In this document: positions 20,374-28,565 of the stretch, one piece after another
Layout: each line of letters begins with the position of its first letter
Position numbering within the stretch: the first letter of the stretch is position 1
Source of the DNA: Alphaproteobacteria bacterium
GTDB taxonomy: Bacteria; Pseudomonadota; Alphaproteobacteria; Geminicoccales; Geminicoccaceae
DNA length: 64,000 bases
Direction of reading: 5' to 3'
Assembly (NCBI GenBank): GCA_026982705.1
Contig: JALSGP010000033.1
Span: 62,001 to 126,000 of the forward strand
Made by a program: the position numbers and the translations under genes
Notes under the pieces: generated by a model
Told to the model about the DNA's origin: nothing
The model's database searches: none
Seen by the model: the letters and a program-made list of their open reading frames with translations, nothing else

Positions 20374-21102
20374 GTGATCCCGGCGCGTCCCGAGCGGCGC
20401 CGCCGACGCCGTCGCCTCTGGGCATGGGCGATGGCCACCGCCGTGGCTCTCGCCGCCCTGGTGCTGGCGGCCTACGGCGGCTATCGGGCCGGTCTCGCCG
20501 AGGGTGTGGCCGAGCGCGACCGCCTGCTGAGCGAGCGCCAGCGTGCCCAGGAGACGGTGCGGATCCTCGAGGAGCGGCTGGCACGGACCGAGGCGCGGCT
20601 GGACGAGCTGCGACTCGCCTATCGCGAGCTGCAGGCGGCCTATCGCCGCAAGGCCATCGAGGGCGAGCTGGAGGAACTGCTGGGGCTGGTGCGGCGACGC
20701 CTCGCCGACGGCGTGCCGCTCGCCCGCCTGCGCTTTCTCATCGAACGCGCGACGCCGGAGGAGCGCTGCGACGAGCGGGTGGAGGCGGGGCGGGTCTACG
20801 TGCGGGTGCCGCTGGCGCGGGGCGTGCGCTTCGGCCTCACCCTGGCCGGCGGCCGTCTCGCCCTGGACGTCTCGGGCCGGCCCGCCCGCGACGCGGAGGG
20901 ACGGCCGGAGGCCTGGTTCGATCCGGCCGCGCCGGTGCGGGTCGTCTTCGTGCGCCTCGACGGAGCGCGCGAGGAGATCGAGGGAATGCTGCCGCTGGCG
21001 CACCGGCTGGTGGCGGGCGGCGACGAGTACCGGATCGTGCTCCAGGCGGACGCCCGTCGTGGCTGGCTCCGGGTGGCGGTGCAGCGCTGCGACTATCCGT
21101 GA
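20374..21102 (+). CDS. Membrane-anchored coiled-coil protein, unknown function
   Basis: I do not recognise the family with certainty. The 242 residues have an Arg-rich cytoplasmic start and one membrane segment (about residues 15-37, WAWAMATAVALAALVLAAYGGY). A charged coiled coil follows (about 45-95, with LLSERQRAQETVRILEERL and similar heptads), then a globular beta-rich domain (about 115-242). The order TM, coiled coil, beta domain recalls the DUF6776-type envelope proteins, but that is only a resemblance. GTG start at 20374, seven bases after the regulator stop. A TolC-family gene follows 93 bases later on the same strand. Confidence 0.75.
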   Translation: MIPARPERRRRRRRLWAWAMATAVALAALVLAAYGGYRAGLAEGVAERDRLLSERQRAQETVRILEERLARTEARLDELRLAYRELQAAYRRKAIEGELEELLGLVRRRLADGVPLARLRFLIERATPEERCDERVEAGRVYVRVPLARGVRFGLTLAGGRLALDVSGRPARDAEGRPEAWFDPAAPVRVVFVRLDGAREEIEGMLPLAHRLVAGGDEYRIVLQADARRGWLRVAVQRCDYP

Positions 21103-21195
21103 GTTCTCCGCTCCCGTGGCCTCGTGCCGGCTTGCGGCGGTGGCGGCCGACGCCCAGCTCCCGGAAGAGGAGGCGTCGTACGGCGGAGAAGGACC

Positions 21196-22563
21196 ATGCG
21201 CGAGAGCGTGGGCATCATCCTCGCGGCCTGGGTGCTGGCGGCACCGATGGCGGCCGTGGCGGAGGCGACGGAGCCGGTGGATCGGCTCGCGACGGCGCTG
21301 GAGGAGACCTGGCGCACCAATCCCGATCTCGAGGCGGCCCGCGCGCGGCTGCGGGCGGTGGCGGAAGGCGTGCCGCAGGCCCTCGCCGGCTTCCGGCCGC
21401 GGCTGTTCGTGAACGGCAGCGTCGACGCCACCACCGGCCGCTCGAAGTCGGAGACCGGCGTCGAGACCGACCTCGACAACGGCGGTGCCAGTGCCGCTCT
21501 CTCCCTTCGCCAGAATCTCTATGCCGGCGGCGGGACCACCGCGGCGGTGCGGGCGGCGGAGGCGACGCTGGAGGCCGAGCGCTTCCGTCTCGTCGACACG
21601 ACCCAGAACGTCTTCCTCGCCGCCGTCGAGGCCTATGTGGCGGTCTGGCGCGACCGCCACGTGCTGCGCCTCGCGCGACGCAACCGGGACCGGCTGGTGC
21701 GCCACCTCGAGGCCACCCGCGATCGCTTCCGCGTGGGGGAGGTGACCCGCACCGACGTGGCCCAGGCGGAGGCCCGTCTGGAGCAGGCGAAGGCGGAAGT
21801 GGAGCGGGCGCGGGCGGACGTGGCGGCCGCGGAGGCGCGCTTTCTGCGCACCGTCGGCCGCCCGGCGGCCGAGGCGCTGGCGGAACCGGCCGAACCCGCG
21901 GATCTCCCGGCGAAGCTCGACGATGCCCTCGCCCGCACCGACGGTCATCCCCTGATCCGGGCCGCCGCGGCCGATCTGCGGGCGGCGGCGGCCGGCGTCG
22001 ATGCGGCCTTCGCCGTATTGCTGCCCAGCCTCGACGCCGAGGCGACCCTCGCCTACGCCGACGATCCGAGTTCGCTGGTGGACTGGCAGCGCAGCGCCAC
22101 CGTCCGCCTTTCCGTGACCGTACCCCTCTTCCAGGGCGGCGGCGAATACGCGCGGGTGCGCGAGGCCCGGCGCAGTCGGGAGGCGGCCCGGCGGGCGCTG
22201 GACTCGGTGCGGCGGGAGGTCCAGCGACGCGCCCGCACCGCTTGGGAGCGGCTGCGGGCGGCGCGCGCGGCGACGCGCGCCTTCGAGGCCCAGGTGGCCG
22301 CCAACCGGGTGGCGCTGGAGGGCGTGCAGCAGGAGGCGATGGTCGGGGCGCGGACGGTGCTGGACGTGCTGGACGCCGAACAGGAGCTGTTCCAGTCCGA
22401 GGTCAATCTGGTGCGCGCCCGCGGCGACCGCATCCTCGCCGGCTACGAGCTGCTCGCCGCCCTCGGCGAGCTCCGGCCCGGGCGCCTGGGTCTCGCCGGG
22501 ACCGTGCCCGATCCGACCGACTATGCGCGACGGGTGCGCGGCCGCCTCTTCGGCCTCGACTGA
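21196..22563 (+). CDS. TolC-family outer-membrane channel
   Basis: Outer-membrane efflux or secretion channel of the TolC/OEP family. The 455 residues start with a signal peptide (MRESVGIILAAWVLAAPMAA, cleavage near AVAEA). Two OEP repeats follow, each with long helices rich in Arg/Glu/Ala and a short strand region (LSLRQNLYAGGG and VTVPLFQGGGEYARV). Helical motifs VGEVTRTDVAQAEARLEQA and GARTVLDVLDAEQELF are classic TolC. ATG at 21196 with GGAG about eight bases upstream. No inner-membrane transporter or adaptor adjoins it. The RND pump 30 kb away lacks an outer channel, so the two may work together, but that is inference. Confidence 0.93.
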   Translation: MRESVGIILAAWVLAAPMAAVAEATEPVDRLATALEETWRTNPDLEAARARLRAVAEGVPQALAGFRPRLFVNGSVDATTGRSKSETGVETDLDNGGASAALSLRQNLYAGGGTTAAVRAAEATLEAERFRLVDTTQNVFLAAVEAYVAVWRDRHVLRLARRNRDRLVRHLEATRDRFRVGEVTRTDVAQAEARLEQAKAEVERARADVAAAEARFLRTVGRPAAEALAEPAEPADLPAKLDDALARTDGHPLIRAAAADLRAAAAGVDAAFAVLLPSLDAEATLAYADDPSSLVDWQRSATVRLSVTVPLFQGGGEYARVREARRSREAARRALDSVRREVQRRARTAWERLRAARAATRAFEAQVAANRVALEGVQQEAMVGARTVLDVLDAEQELFQSEVNLVRARGDRILAGYELLAALGELRPGRLGLAGTVPDPTDYARRVRGRLFGLD

Positions 22564-22675
22564 CCGTCTCCGGGCGCGACGGAAAACGCATCGTCGTTAA
22601 GGGGGCATTTACCTCCGGTGGCTAGGGTCGGCGCTGCAGATCCGCGGATCCGCGCGGGACCCAGCACCGGAGGTC

Positions 22676-23188
22676 GTGGACGTGCAGCAGCAGTCGCGCC
22701 GATTCTCGTGGAGGCTTCTCTTGGGCGGAGTGGCGATGGCCGCCCTCGCGGGTGCCGGCCCGGTGAGGGCGGCGACCGAGACCGCCACCGTCTCGGTGCG
22801 GGTGGAGGTGGTGTCCACCTGCACCATCAGCGATGCCGAACTGGATTTCGGGACCTACGTGGCCGGCCAGAGCAATCCGCTCGACGCCACCGCCACGCTG
22901 CGGGTGACGGACTGCCCGGTGGGCAGCGTGCGGGTGGAGCTGGACGGCGGCGGCAGCGGCAACGTCAAGAACCGTCGCCTGAGCGACGGCAGGGGCAACA
23001 CCCTCGCCTATCAGATCTACACGGATCCGGGGATGAGACAGATCGCCGGCACCGGCCGCAACGGACGATCGCTCTCCCTCGGCAACGACAACAGCGCGCG
23101 CCTCACCCTCTATGCCCGCATTCCCGGCGGACAGGTGGTGCCGGAGGGGACCTACACGGACACCGTGCAGGTGACCATGAGTTTCTGA
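22676..23188 (+). CDS. Spore-coat-U (SCPU/Csu-type) domain secreted protein
   Basis: The 170 residues comprise a signal peptide (to about residue 33, ending PVRAA) and one spore-coat-protein-U fold. The fold begins TATVSVRVEVVSTCTI, has CTISDAELDFGTYVAGQ, a paired second cysteine (RVTDCPVG) and the closing strand YTDTVQVTMSF. In Csu-type chaperone-usher systems such domains are pilin subunits completed by donor strands. No chaperone or usher lies nearby, so this is an orphan subunit or a stand-alone secreted protein. The start GTG at 22676 has GGAGGT directly upstream; a second in-frame GTG follows two codons later. Confidence 0.88.
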   Translation: MDVQQQSRRFSWRLLLGGVAMAALAGAGPVRAATETATVSVRVEVVSTCTISDAELDFGTYVAGQSNPLDATATLRVTDCPVGSVRVELDGGGSGNVKNRRLSDGRGNTLAYQIYTDPGMRQIAGTGRNGRSLSLGNDNSARLTLYARIPGGQVVPEGTYTDTVQVTMSF

Positions 23189-24113
23189 CATGACACACCG
23201 GGCCCGTCCCACCGGTCGCGGGGACCGGATCGACGACGGGCGGGATCCGGGCGGGAGCACGGGCTTCGAGCCTTTCACGCGAGAGCCCGGCCGGAGGTGC
23301 CTCGGGCCGGGGGGCGCCGTTCGGCGGGCGGTCGGAGCGGCGCGGGACGGCTCCCATGCGGAGCGTCGTGGTGGAGCGTCGTACAGGTCCCCGGCGCCGC
23401 GGAGCTCCGCCGCCGCAGCACCCGCCACCGCCGGCCGGCCGGCGCGTCCGTCGGGATCGCGCACGTCCCGGAGCGGCATCGGATCCCCCGACGCCGGTCT
23501 CCGCCCATGGTCGTCGTGCGTCGGAGCGGAATGGACGCGTGGGGACCGTCTCCGGGTCCCGGTCCGGTGCCGGCGATCCGGCTCCGGGAGAGAACCCGGG
23601 CGAGTCGGGATCCCTCGGACACGGGCAGGAGGGTGACGGAACGGGCGTCCGGTGGAATCGGACGGAGATCCTCGGGCGTGGGGCGAAAGCCCCTTCCGGG
23701 CATGCCCACGGCGGCCGTGCGGACGGCGAAACGCGCCGGGCACCGGGACGTGCCGTCCGGCGTGGTCCCCGGCCATCCGACGGTCCCGTCGCCGCGGAAT
23801 GCCGCTTTTCCCGGGCGCGCGGCGAGGGGGCGGCCCGCAGGTCGTCCCTCCTTCGATCATGGTCGATGCGGGTTTTCCCGGGATGCGGGGCGTTCCGACC
23901 ATCAGGTCCGGACCGCCACGCCGCGCGACCAGGAACCGGGCGAAGGTGCCCTCCCGTCGGGACGCGCCACCCGTGCCGTTCACCCGCTCCGGCTCCCCTG
24001 GCGAGCATGGCACGGGACACGGTTCTCTCCCGGCCCGGTCGGGGAAGCGGGACCCCCGCGGGGAGCGCGCTGCGATCCGGCGCCGGCCCGTCGCCGCGGA
24101 ACGGCTCCCGTCC
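23189..24113. other. 925-base stretch without a recognisable gene
   Basis: Several long open frames cross this region on both strands. Their products are runs of Arg, Pro, Gly and Ser without hydrophobic cores or known motifs, as expected from GC-rich non-coding DNA. Visible structure: CCGGTC-GCGGG-GACCGG near 23210-23226, just after the SCPU gene, and a tetraloop hairpin GGGGC-GAAA-GCCCC at 23680-23693 followed by TT. It may contain the end of the SCPU transcript, an undetected RNA, or a decayed gene. Confidence 0.6.
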
Positions 24114-24494
24114 TCACGAGAGGAGCCCGATGTCCACCAGCACGATGTCCACCATGCAGCGGGCGAGGAAATAGAGATAGACCAGCAGCGTGTCGATCCC
24201 CGGATGGGCGAGCACCACGCCGAGGGCGGCGGTGTGGCGGATCAGACAGCGCAGGAACAGGATCCAGAAGAAGGCCACGAGCGGCAGCAGGCCGTCGCCG
24301 ACGGAACGGGGGGTGATGCGACGGACCACGAGCAGGACGGGGTCGGTCACGCGGCGGAAGAAGCGCCAGATGTAGTTGTCCCAGTCGGCCGGCACGAAGA
24401 GGGACAGCAGGAAGCGTCCCAGCATGGTGTAGCCGACCGCGGCCAGGACGTAGTTGACCAGGTGGAACAGCCAGTTCTCGGCCAGCCAGGCCAT
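24114..24494 (-). CDS. YggT-family membrane protein
   Basis: Small integral membrane protein of the YggT family; role unclear in general, linked in some bacteria to osmotic tolerance or to cell-division and wall genes. The 126 residues begin MAWLAENWLFHLVNYVLAAVG and have three or four hydrophobic segments (about 8-32, 66-84, 96-120). The LLSLF...DPVLLVVRRITP arrangement between the first two is family-like. It is longer than the usual ~95-residue YggT because of an extra C-terminal segment. ATG at 24494 with GGAGG eight bases upstream. It follows the symporter on the same strand but is separated from it by a terminator-like hairpin. Confidence 0.8.
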   Translation of the reverse strand: MAWLAENWLFHLVNYVLAAVGYTMLGRFLLSLFVPADWDNYIWRFFRRVTDPVLLVVRRITPRSVGDGLLPLVAFFWILFLRCLIRHTAALGVVLAHPGIDTLLVYLYFLARCMVDIVLVDIGLLS

Positions 24495-24669
24495 CGTCGC
24501 CTCCGTGAATGCGGCTGGAGCGGAACGTCGCCGCGTCTTGCGCTGGAACCGCCCGTTCCGGGCGTGGGATCGTCGCCGCGGTCCGTCCCGTTCCGAGGAA
24601 GAGAGCCTTCGGAAGGAAGCGGACGTGATCGTCGGGTGGCCGCGGCCAGGGGATTCCCGGAGGCACGAA

Positions 24670-24693
24670 GGGGCGGGGCCGTGGCCCCGCCCC
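24670..24693 (-). terminator. Probable intrinsic terminator after the symporter gene
   Basis: Perfect inverted repeat GGGGCGGGGCC-GT-GGCCCCGCCCC about 24 bases beyond the symporter stop. On the minus strand it is followed by TTCGTGCCTCC, a poor T tract, so termination may be partial or Rho-aided. It separates the symporter from the yggT gene. Confidence 0.6.
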
Positions 24694-24716
24694 CACGGGC
24701 CGCGGGGATCTCGCCG

Positions 24717-26546
24717 TCAGCTCTCGCGCCGGGCCTCCTCCATCAGCACCGGACCTCTGGGGATGCGGAGCTGTTCGACGAACTCCTGGATCTCGCGCGG
24801 CGGCGGCGTGGTCGCCTTGCTCACCACCCAGGTGAGGACGAAGGCGACGGGCATGCCGAAGATGGCCGCCGAGATGTTGCGGATGCCGAACCAGGGCTCC
24901 ATGGCGCCGGTGTTGGTCATGACGATGTAGAACAACGTCACGCCGTAGCCGCCGAGCATGCCGACGATGGCCCCCGGCGTGTTGGCGTTCTTCCACAGCA
25001 CGCCGAGAACCAGCGCCGGGAACAGGCCGGCCGCCGCCAGCGAGAACGCCCAGGCCACGTATTTGAGGATGTGGGCCGGCGCGGTGATGGTGAGATAGGC
25101 CGCCAGCGCCGCCACCACGAACAGCAGCACCCGCGCCACCACCAGCCGACGGGCGGTGGTCGCCGTCGGATCGATCATCTTGTAGTAGATGTCGTGGCTC
25201 AGGGCATTGGCCATGGCCAGCAGCAGACCGTCGGCGGTGGAGAGGGCCGCGGCGAGACCGCCCGCCGCCACCAGACCGGCGATCACGTAGGGTAGACCGG
25301 CCACCTCCGGCATGGAGATCACCACCACGTCGCGGTTGATGGAGAAGACCGTGGGGTCGAAGGTGAGGGTGGTGACACCGGCCTGCCGGCAGGCGTCGAA
25401 GACGGTCTGGGGATCGGCGGCGGACACACCGCAGATCTTCACCAGATCGATGCGTCCGTAGAGGAAGACCCAGGCGGGCAACTGCTGGACCGCCTCCAGG
25501 GTCTCGACGCTCTTACCGATGACGTTCTGGAAGATCTCCAGCTTGGCGAAGGCGGCATAGGCCGGGGCCGTGAAATAGAGCAGGAAGATGAAGAACAGAG
25601 CCCATCCGACCGACGTGCGCGCCTCGCGCACCGACGGTGTGGTGAAGAAACGCATGATCACGTGCGGAAGCGAGGCCGTGCCGACCATGAGGCACAGGAT
25701 CAGGGCAAAGAAATTGACGGCGTCGTAGTTGACCCAGGGCTGGACGTGAGGCTTGTCGATGCCGAACTGCTGTTCCAGTTCGGTGATCTGCTGCAGCACC
25801 TGGCCATACATGATCTGCGGGATCGGCACGCCGGTCTTCTGGGCCGACAGGATGATCACCGGGATCAGGTAGGCGATGATCAGCACGATGTACTGGGCCA
25901 CCTGCGTCCAGGTGACGGCCCGCATCCCGCCCAGCATGGAGCAGACCAGGATGCCGACGAGACCGACGAAGATGCCGTAGTTGACCGGGATGTCCAGCAA
26001 CCGCGAGGCGATCACGCCGGTGCCCTTGAGCTGGCCCATGAGGTAGACCAGCGAGCAGGTGAAGAGGATGACCACGCCGATGAGGCGGGCGAAATTGCCG
26101 CCGTAGCGGGCGGCGAGGAAGTCGGGCACCGTGTAGGCGCCGAACTTGCGCAGATAGGGCGCGATCAGCGTCGCCACCAGCACGTAGCCGCCGGTCCAGC
26201 CCAGCACGAAGGCGAGGCCGTCGTAGCCGAGCAGATAGAGCGAACCCGCCATGCCGATGAAGGAGGCGGCGCTCATCCAGTCGGCCGCGGTGGCCATGCC
26301 GTTGTAGACCGCCGGCACCCGCCGTCCGGCGACGTAGTACTCGGAGATCTGGGTCGTGCGGCTGATGATGCCGATACCGGCGTAGACCGCCAGGGTCAGG
26401 AACACGAAGAGATAGCCGATGATGCGGTCCGGCACGCCCAGCCATTCGAGAATGGCCAGGAAGATGACGAAGCCGATGAAGCCACCGGTATAGGTGCCGT
26501 AGATCCGGCCGAGATTGGCGATGAAGGCGTCACGTTGTTGCTGCAT
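24717..26546 (-). CDS. Sodium:solute symporter, large subunit (VC_2705/ActP-like)
   Basis: Inner-membrane sodium-coupled transporter of the SSS family, probably for a small carboxylate such as acetate. The 609 residues have about thirteen hydrophobic segments. SSS hallmarks are EYYVAGRRVPAVYNGMATAADWMSA spanning the first core helices, GGMRAVTWTQVAQY, and AALSTADGLLLAMANALSHDIYYK. A segment with two cysteines (about residues 375-395, KICGVSAADPQTVFDACRQ) is an insertion between helices. ATG at 26546 with GGGAGGAAGG upstream. It lies 12 bases after the DUF4212 small subunit, the pairing typical of the VC_2705 subfamily. Confidence 0.92.
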   Translation of the reverse strand: MQQQRDAFIANLGRIYGTYTGGFIGFVIFLAILEWLGVPDRIIGYLFVFLTLAVYAGIGIISRTTQISEYYVAGRRVPAVYNGMATAADWMSAASFIGMAGSLYLLGYDGLAFVLGWTGGYVLVATLIAPYLRKFGAYTVPDFLAARYGGNFARLIGVVILFTCSLVYLMGQLKGTGVIASRLLDIPVNYGIFVGLVGILVCSMLGGMRAVTWTQVAQYIVLIIAYLIPVIILSAQKTGVPIPQIMYGQVLQQITELEQQFGIDKPHVQPWVNYDAVNFFALILCLMVGTASLPHVIMRFFTTPSVREARTSVGWALFFIFLLYFTAPAYAAFAKLEIFQNVIGKSVETLEAVQQLPAWVFLYGRIDLVKICGVSAADPQTVFDACRQAGVTTLTFDPTVFSINRDVVVISMPEVAGLPYVIAGLVAAGGLAAALSTADGLLLAMANALSHDIYYKMIDPTATTARRLVVARVLLFVVAALAAYLTITAPAHILKYVAWAFSLAAAGLFPALVLGVLWKNANTPGAIVGMLGGYGVTLFYIVMTNTGAMEPWFGIRNISAAIFGMPVAFVLTWVVSKATTPPPREIQEFVEQLRIPRGPVLMEEARRES

Positions 26547-26558
26547 GGCCTTCCTCCC

Positions 26559-26816
26559 TCAGTCCTCGGCCACGCCGAATTCCTGATCGATCCGGTTCTG
26601 GCGATGGGCATACCAGAAAATGATCAGGACGAAGGCGATGAGCGATCCCTGAGCGGCCATGTAGAAGCCCAGGGGAAAGCCGAGGAAGGTGATGCCGTTC
26701 AGCACCGGCGCGAAGAGGTGTACCACGTAACCGAAGACGAACCACAGGATCAGCGTGGTGACGAGGAGATTGCGCGTCTTGCGCCAATACTCCTCCATCT
26801 GAGCAGGTGACGCCAT
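26559..26816 (-). CDS. DUF4212 small subunit of the sodium:solute symporter
   Basis: The 85-residue membrane protein has two hydrophobic segments (about residues 16-35 and 45-65), starting MASPAQMEEYWRKTRN and ending HRQNRIDQEFGV. This is the signature of the DUF4212 subunit that always precedes a VC_2705-type symporter. The ATG at 26816 is chosen because a strong GGGGAGAGAAGG site lies directly before it; the open frame extends further but not with family sequence. Transcribed away from the MsrP operon. Confidence 0.92.
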   Translation of the reverse strand: MASPAQMEEYWRKTRNLLVTTLILWFVFGYVVHLFAPVLNGITFLGFPLGFYMAAQGSLIAFVLIIFWYAHRQNRIDQEFGVAED

Positions 26817-26946
26817 CCCTTCTCTCCCCTCCGTGATCGTGCCTCCGTGGTGTCGGACTCGCCGACAGCTCCGGTCTGCACCATCTGGAAGGTCGAGTCG
26901 CCGCCCGTGCGACAATCCGCGTCACCGGCCGGAGGGTGGATCGGGG

Positions 26947-27597
26947 ATGCTGCAGGATCTGCTGCGCCGTCTGCTGGGGCCGCCGAGAACAGCGATCCGC
27001 CGGCTCGGCGAGCTGGGCGAGTTCATGGGCCAGCAGGCGGCCTTCGTCTCGCAGAAGGCCACCGTCGACTATCTCCGTGCCCGTGCCGGCCTCGCCTGGA
27101 CCCAGCTCTTCCGGGAACGGGATTTCCGGCGGTCCCTCGACTACTGTCGCTGGGAGGCCTATGCGGCGGTGCTGCAGGACGTGGCCGAACTGGCCCAGAT
27201 CTTCCTGCGCCGCGAGGGAGCACCGGAGGCGCCGCTGCCCGGGGTGCTCGCCGATCTGGTGGAGCTGGCGCTGGGTGCCTATCCGGTGCCGGAACATCGC
27301 GACGATTGGGTGGACGTGGTGGCGGACACGCGCCGACGGCTGGAGGCGGCACTGCGGGCGCCGCCGCGGCCGGTCCGGCTGGTGGGCTACGACTCGGCGC
27401 GGAAGATCTTCCCCATCATGCCCATCCACACCAATCTCGCCCGATACGACCGGGAGGTGGTGGAGAACAACATCCGCTTCCTGCTGGTGGGGGTCTACAC
27501 CGAACTGGAACGGCGAGCGGTGGTGCCGGAGCTGCTGGAGCCGCTCCGCGCCGCCGCCGGCCTCGCCGCGACCGAGGGGATGGAGGAGGAGACATGA
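26947..27597 (+). CDS. Conserved-looking soluble protein coupled to msrP, unknown function
   Basis: I do not recognise a family. The 216 residues look largely alpha-helical, with no signal peptide and no membrane segment. Distinctive stretches are GEFMGQQAAFVSQKATVDYLRAR (about residues 23-45, in two pieces), an aromatic helix SLDYCRWEAYAAVL, and a C-terminal block KIFPIMPIHTNLARYD then NNIRFLLVGVYTELERR. ATG at 26947, preceded by GGAGGGTGG. Its TGA overlaps the msrP ATG as ATGA, so the two are translated together. That suggests a cytoplasmic role connected with MsrP maturation or methionine sulfoxide repair, but this is inference from position. Confidence 0.85.
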   Translation: MLQDLLRRLLGPPRTAIRRLGELGEFMGQQAAFVSQKATVDYLRARAGLAWTQLFRERDFRRSLDYCRWEAYAAVLQDVAELAQIFLRREGAPEAPLPGVLADLVELALGAYPVPEHRDDWVDVVADTRRRLEAALRAPPRPVRLVGYDSARKIFPIMPIHTNLARYDREVVENNIRFLLVGVYTELERRAVVPELLEPLRAAAGLAATEGMEEET

Positions 27598-28562
27598 GAC
27601 CGATCCGCCGGCAGCCCTGGCAGCTTCCCGAGACGGATGTCACGCCGGAGGCGGCGTGGCGCGATCGCCGGCGCTTCCTGCGCGAGGGCGGGGCCGTCCT
27701 CGGCATGCCGCTCCTCTTCGGCCTCTTCGGCCGCGAGCCGCCGCCCCCCGAGCCGCCGATCCTGCCCGGGCGCTATCCGGCCCCGCGCGATCCCCGTTTC
27801 GTCCCCGAACGACCGCCGACGCCGGAAGATCTCTTCCTTTCCTACAACAACTTCTACGAATTCGGCACCGGCAAGGACATCCGCGGGACCGCCCAGGCGC
27901 TGCGCCTGCGGCCGTGGACGGTGCGCATCGACGGGCTGGTGGAGCGGGAGCTCGAACTGGAGGTGGAGGACCTGCTCCGTCGCATGCCCTTCGAGGAGCG
28001 CATCTACCGGTTCCGCTGCGTGGAGGCCTGGTCGGCGGTGGTACCGTGGACCGGTTTTCCGCTGCGACGGCTGGTGGAGCTGGCGCGGCCGCGGGCGGGC
28101 GCGCGCTATCTGCGGGTGGAGAGCTTCCTCGATCCGGAGGTGGCACCGGGCCAGAAGCAGCCCTGGTATCCCTGGCCCTACGTGGAGGGGCTGACGCTGG
28201 CCGAGGCCACCCACGAGCTCGCCTTCGTCGCCACCGGCGCCTACGGGCGTCCGCTGGAACGCCAGAACGGCGCGCCCCTCAGGCTGGTGCTGCCGTGGAA
28301 ATACGGCTTCAAGTCGGCCAAGTCCCTCGTCCGCTTCACCTTCACCGACCGCCGTCCGCGTACCTTCTGGTCGCGGGTGGTTCCGCACGAGTACGGCTTC
28401 TGGGCCAACGTCAATCCCGAGGTTCCCCACCCGCGCTGGTCGCAGCGCACCGAACGGCCGCTGGGCAGCGACGAACGGATCCCCACGCGTCCGTTCAACG
28501 GCTACGGCGAATGGGTGGCCCACCTCTACCGCGGCCTCGAGGGGGAGCGGCTGTTCATGTGA
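27594..28562 (+). CDS. msrP: Periplasmic methionine sulfoxide reductase, molybdopterin subunit MsrP
   Basis: Molybdoenzyme that reduces oxidised methionine in periplasmic proteins; formerly YedY. The 322 residues carry a twin-arginine signal (DRRRFLREGG, about residues 24-33, then a hydrophobic run). Family blocks are YNNFYEFGTGKDI, YRFRCVEAWSAVVPWTGF with the molybdenum-ligand cysteine, QKQPWYPWPYVEGL, NGAPLRLVLPWKYGFKSAKS and the C-terminal NGYGEWVAHLYRGLEGE. ATG at 27594 overlaps the upstream stop. The usual partner msrQ (membrane heme subunit) is not next to it; ftsH follows convergently three bases away. Confidence 0.95.
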   Translation: MRPIRRQPWQLPETDVTPEAAWRDRRRFLREGGAVLGMPLLFGLFGREPPPPEPPILPGRYPAPRDPRFVPERPPTPEDLFLSYNNFYEFGTGKDIRGTAQALRLRPWTVRIDGLVERELELEVEDLLRRMPFEERIYRFRCVEAWSAVVPWTGFPLRRLVELARPRAGARYLRVESFLDPEVAPGQKQPWYPWPYVEGLTLAEATHELAFVATGAYGRPLERQNGAPLRLVLPWKYGFKSAKSLVRFTFTDRRPRTFWSRVVPHEYGFWANVNPEVPHPRWSQRTERPLGSDERIPTRPFNGYGEWVAHLYRGLEGERLFM

Positions 28563-28565
28563 GTC

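Noticed and set aside
23103-24020. Open frames on both strands in the 23.2-24.1 kb gap
   Set aside because: Compositions dominated by Arg, Pro, Gly and Ser, no hydrophobic core, no credible ribosome site; treated as non-coding.
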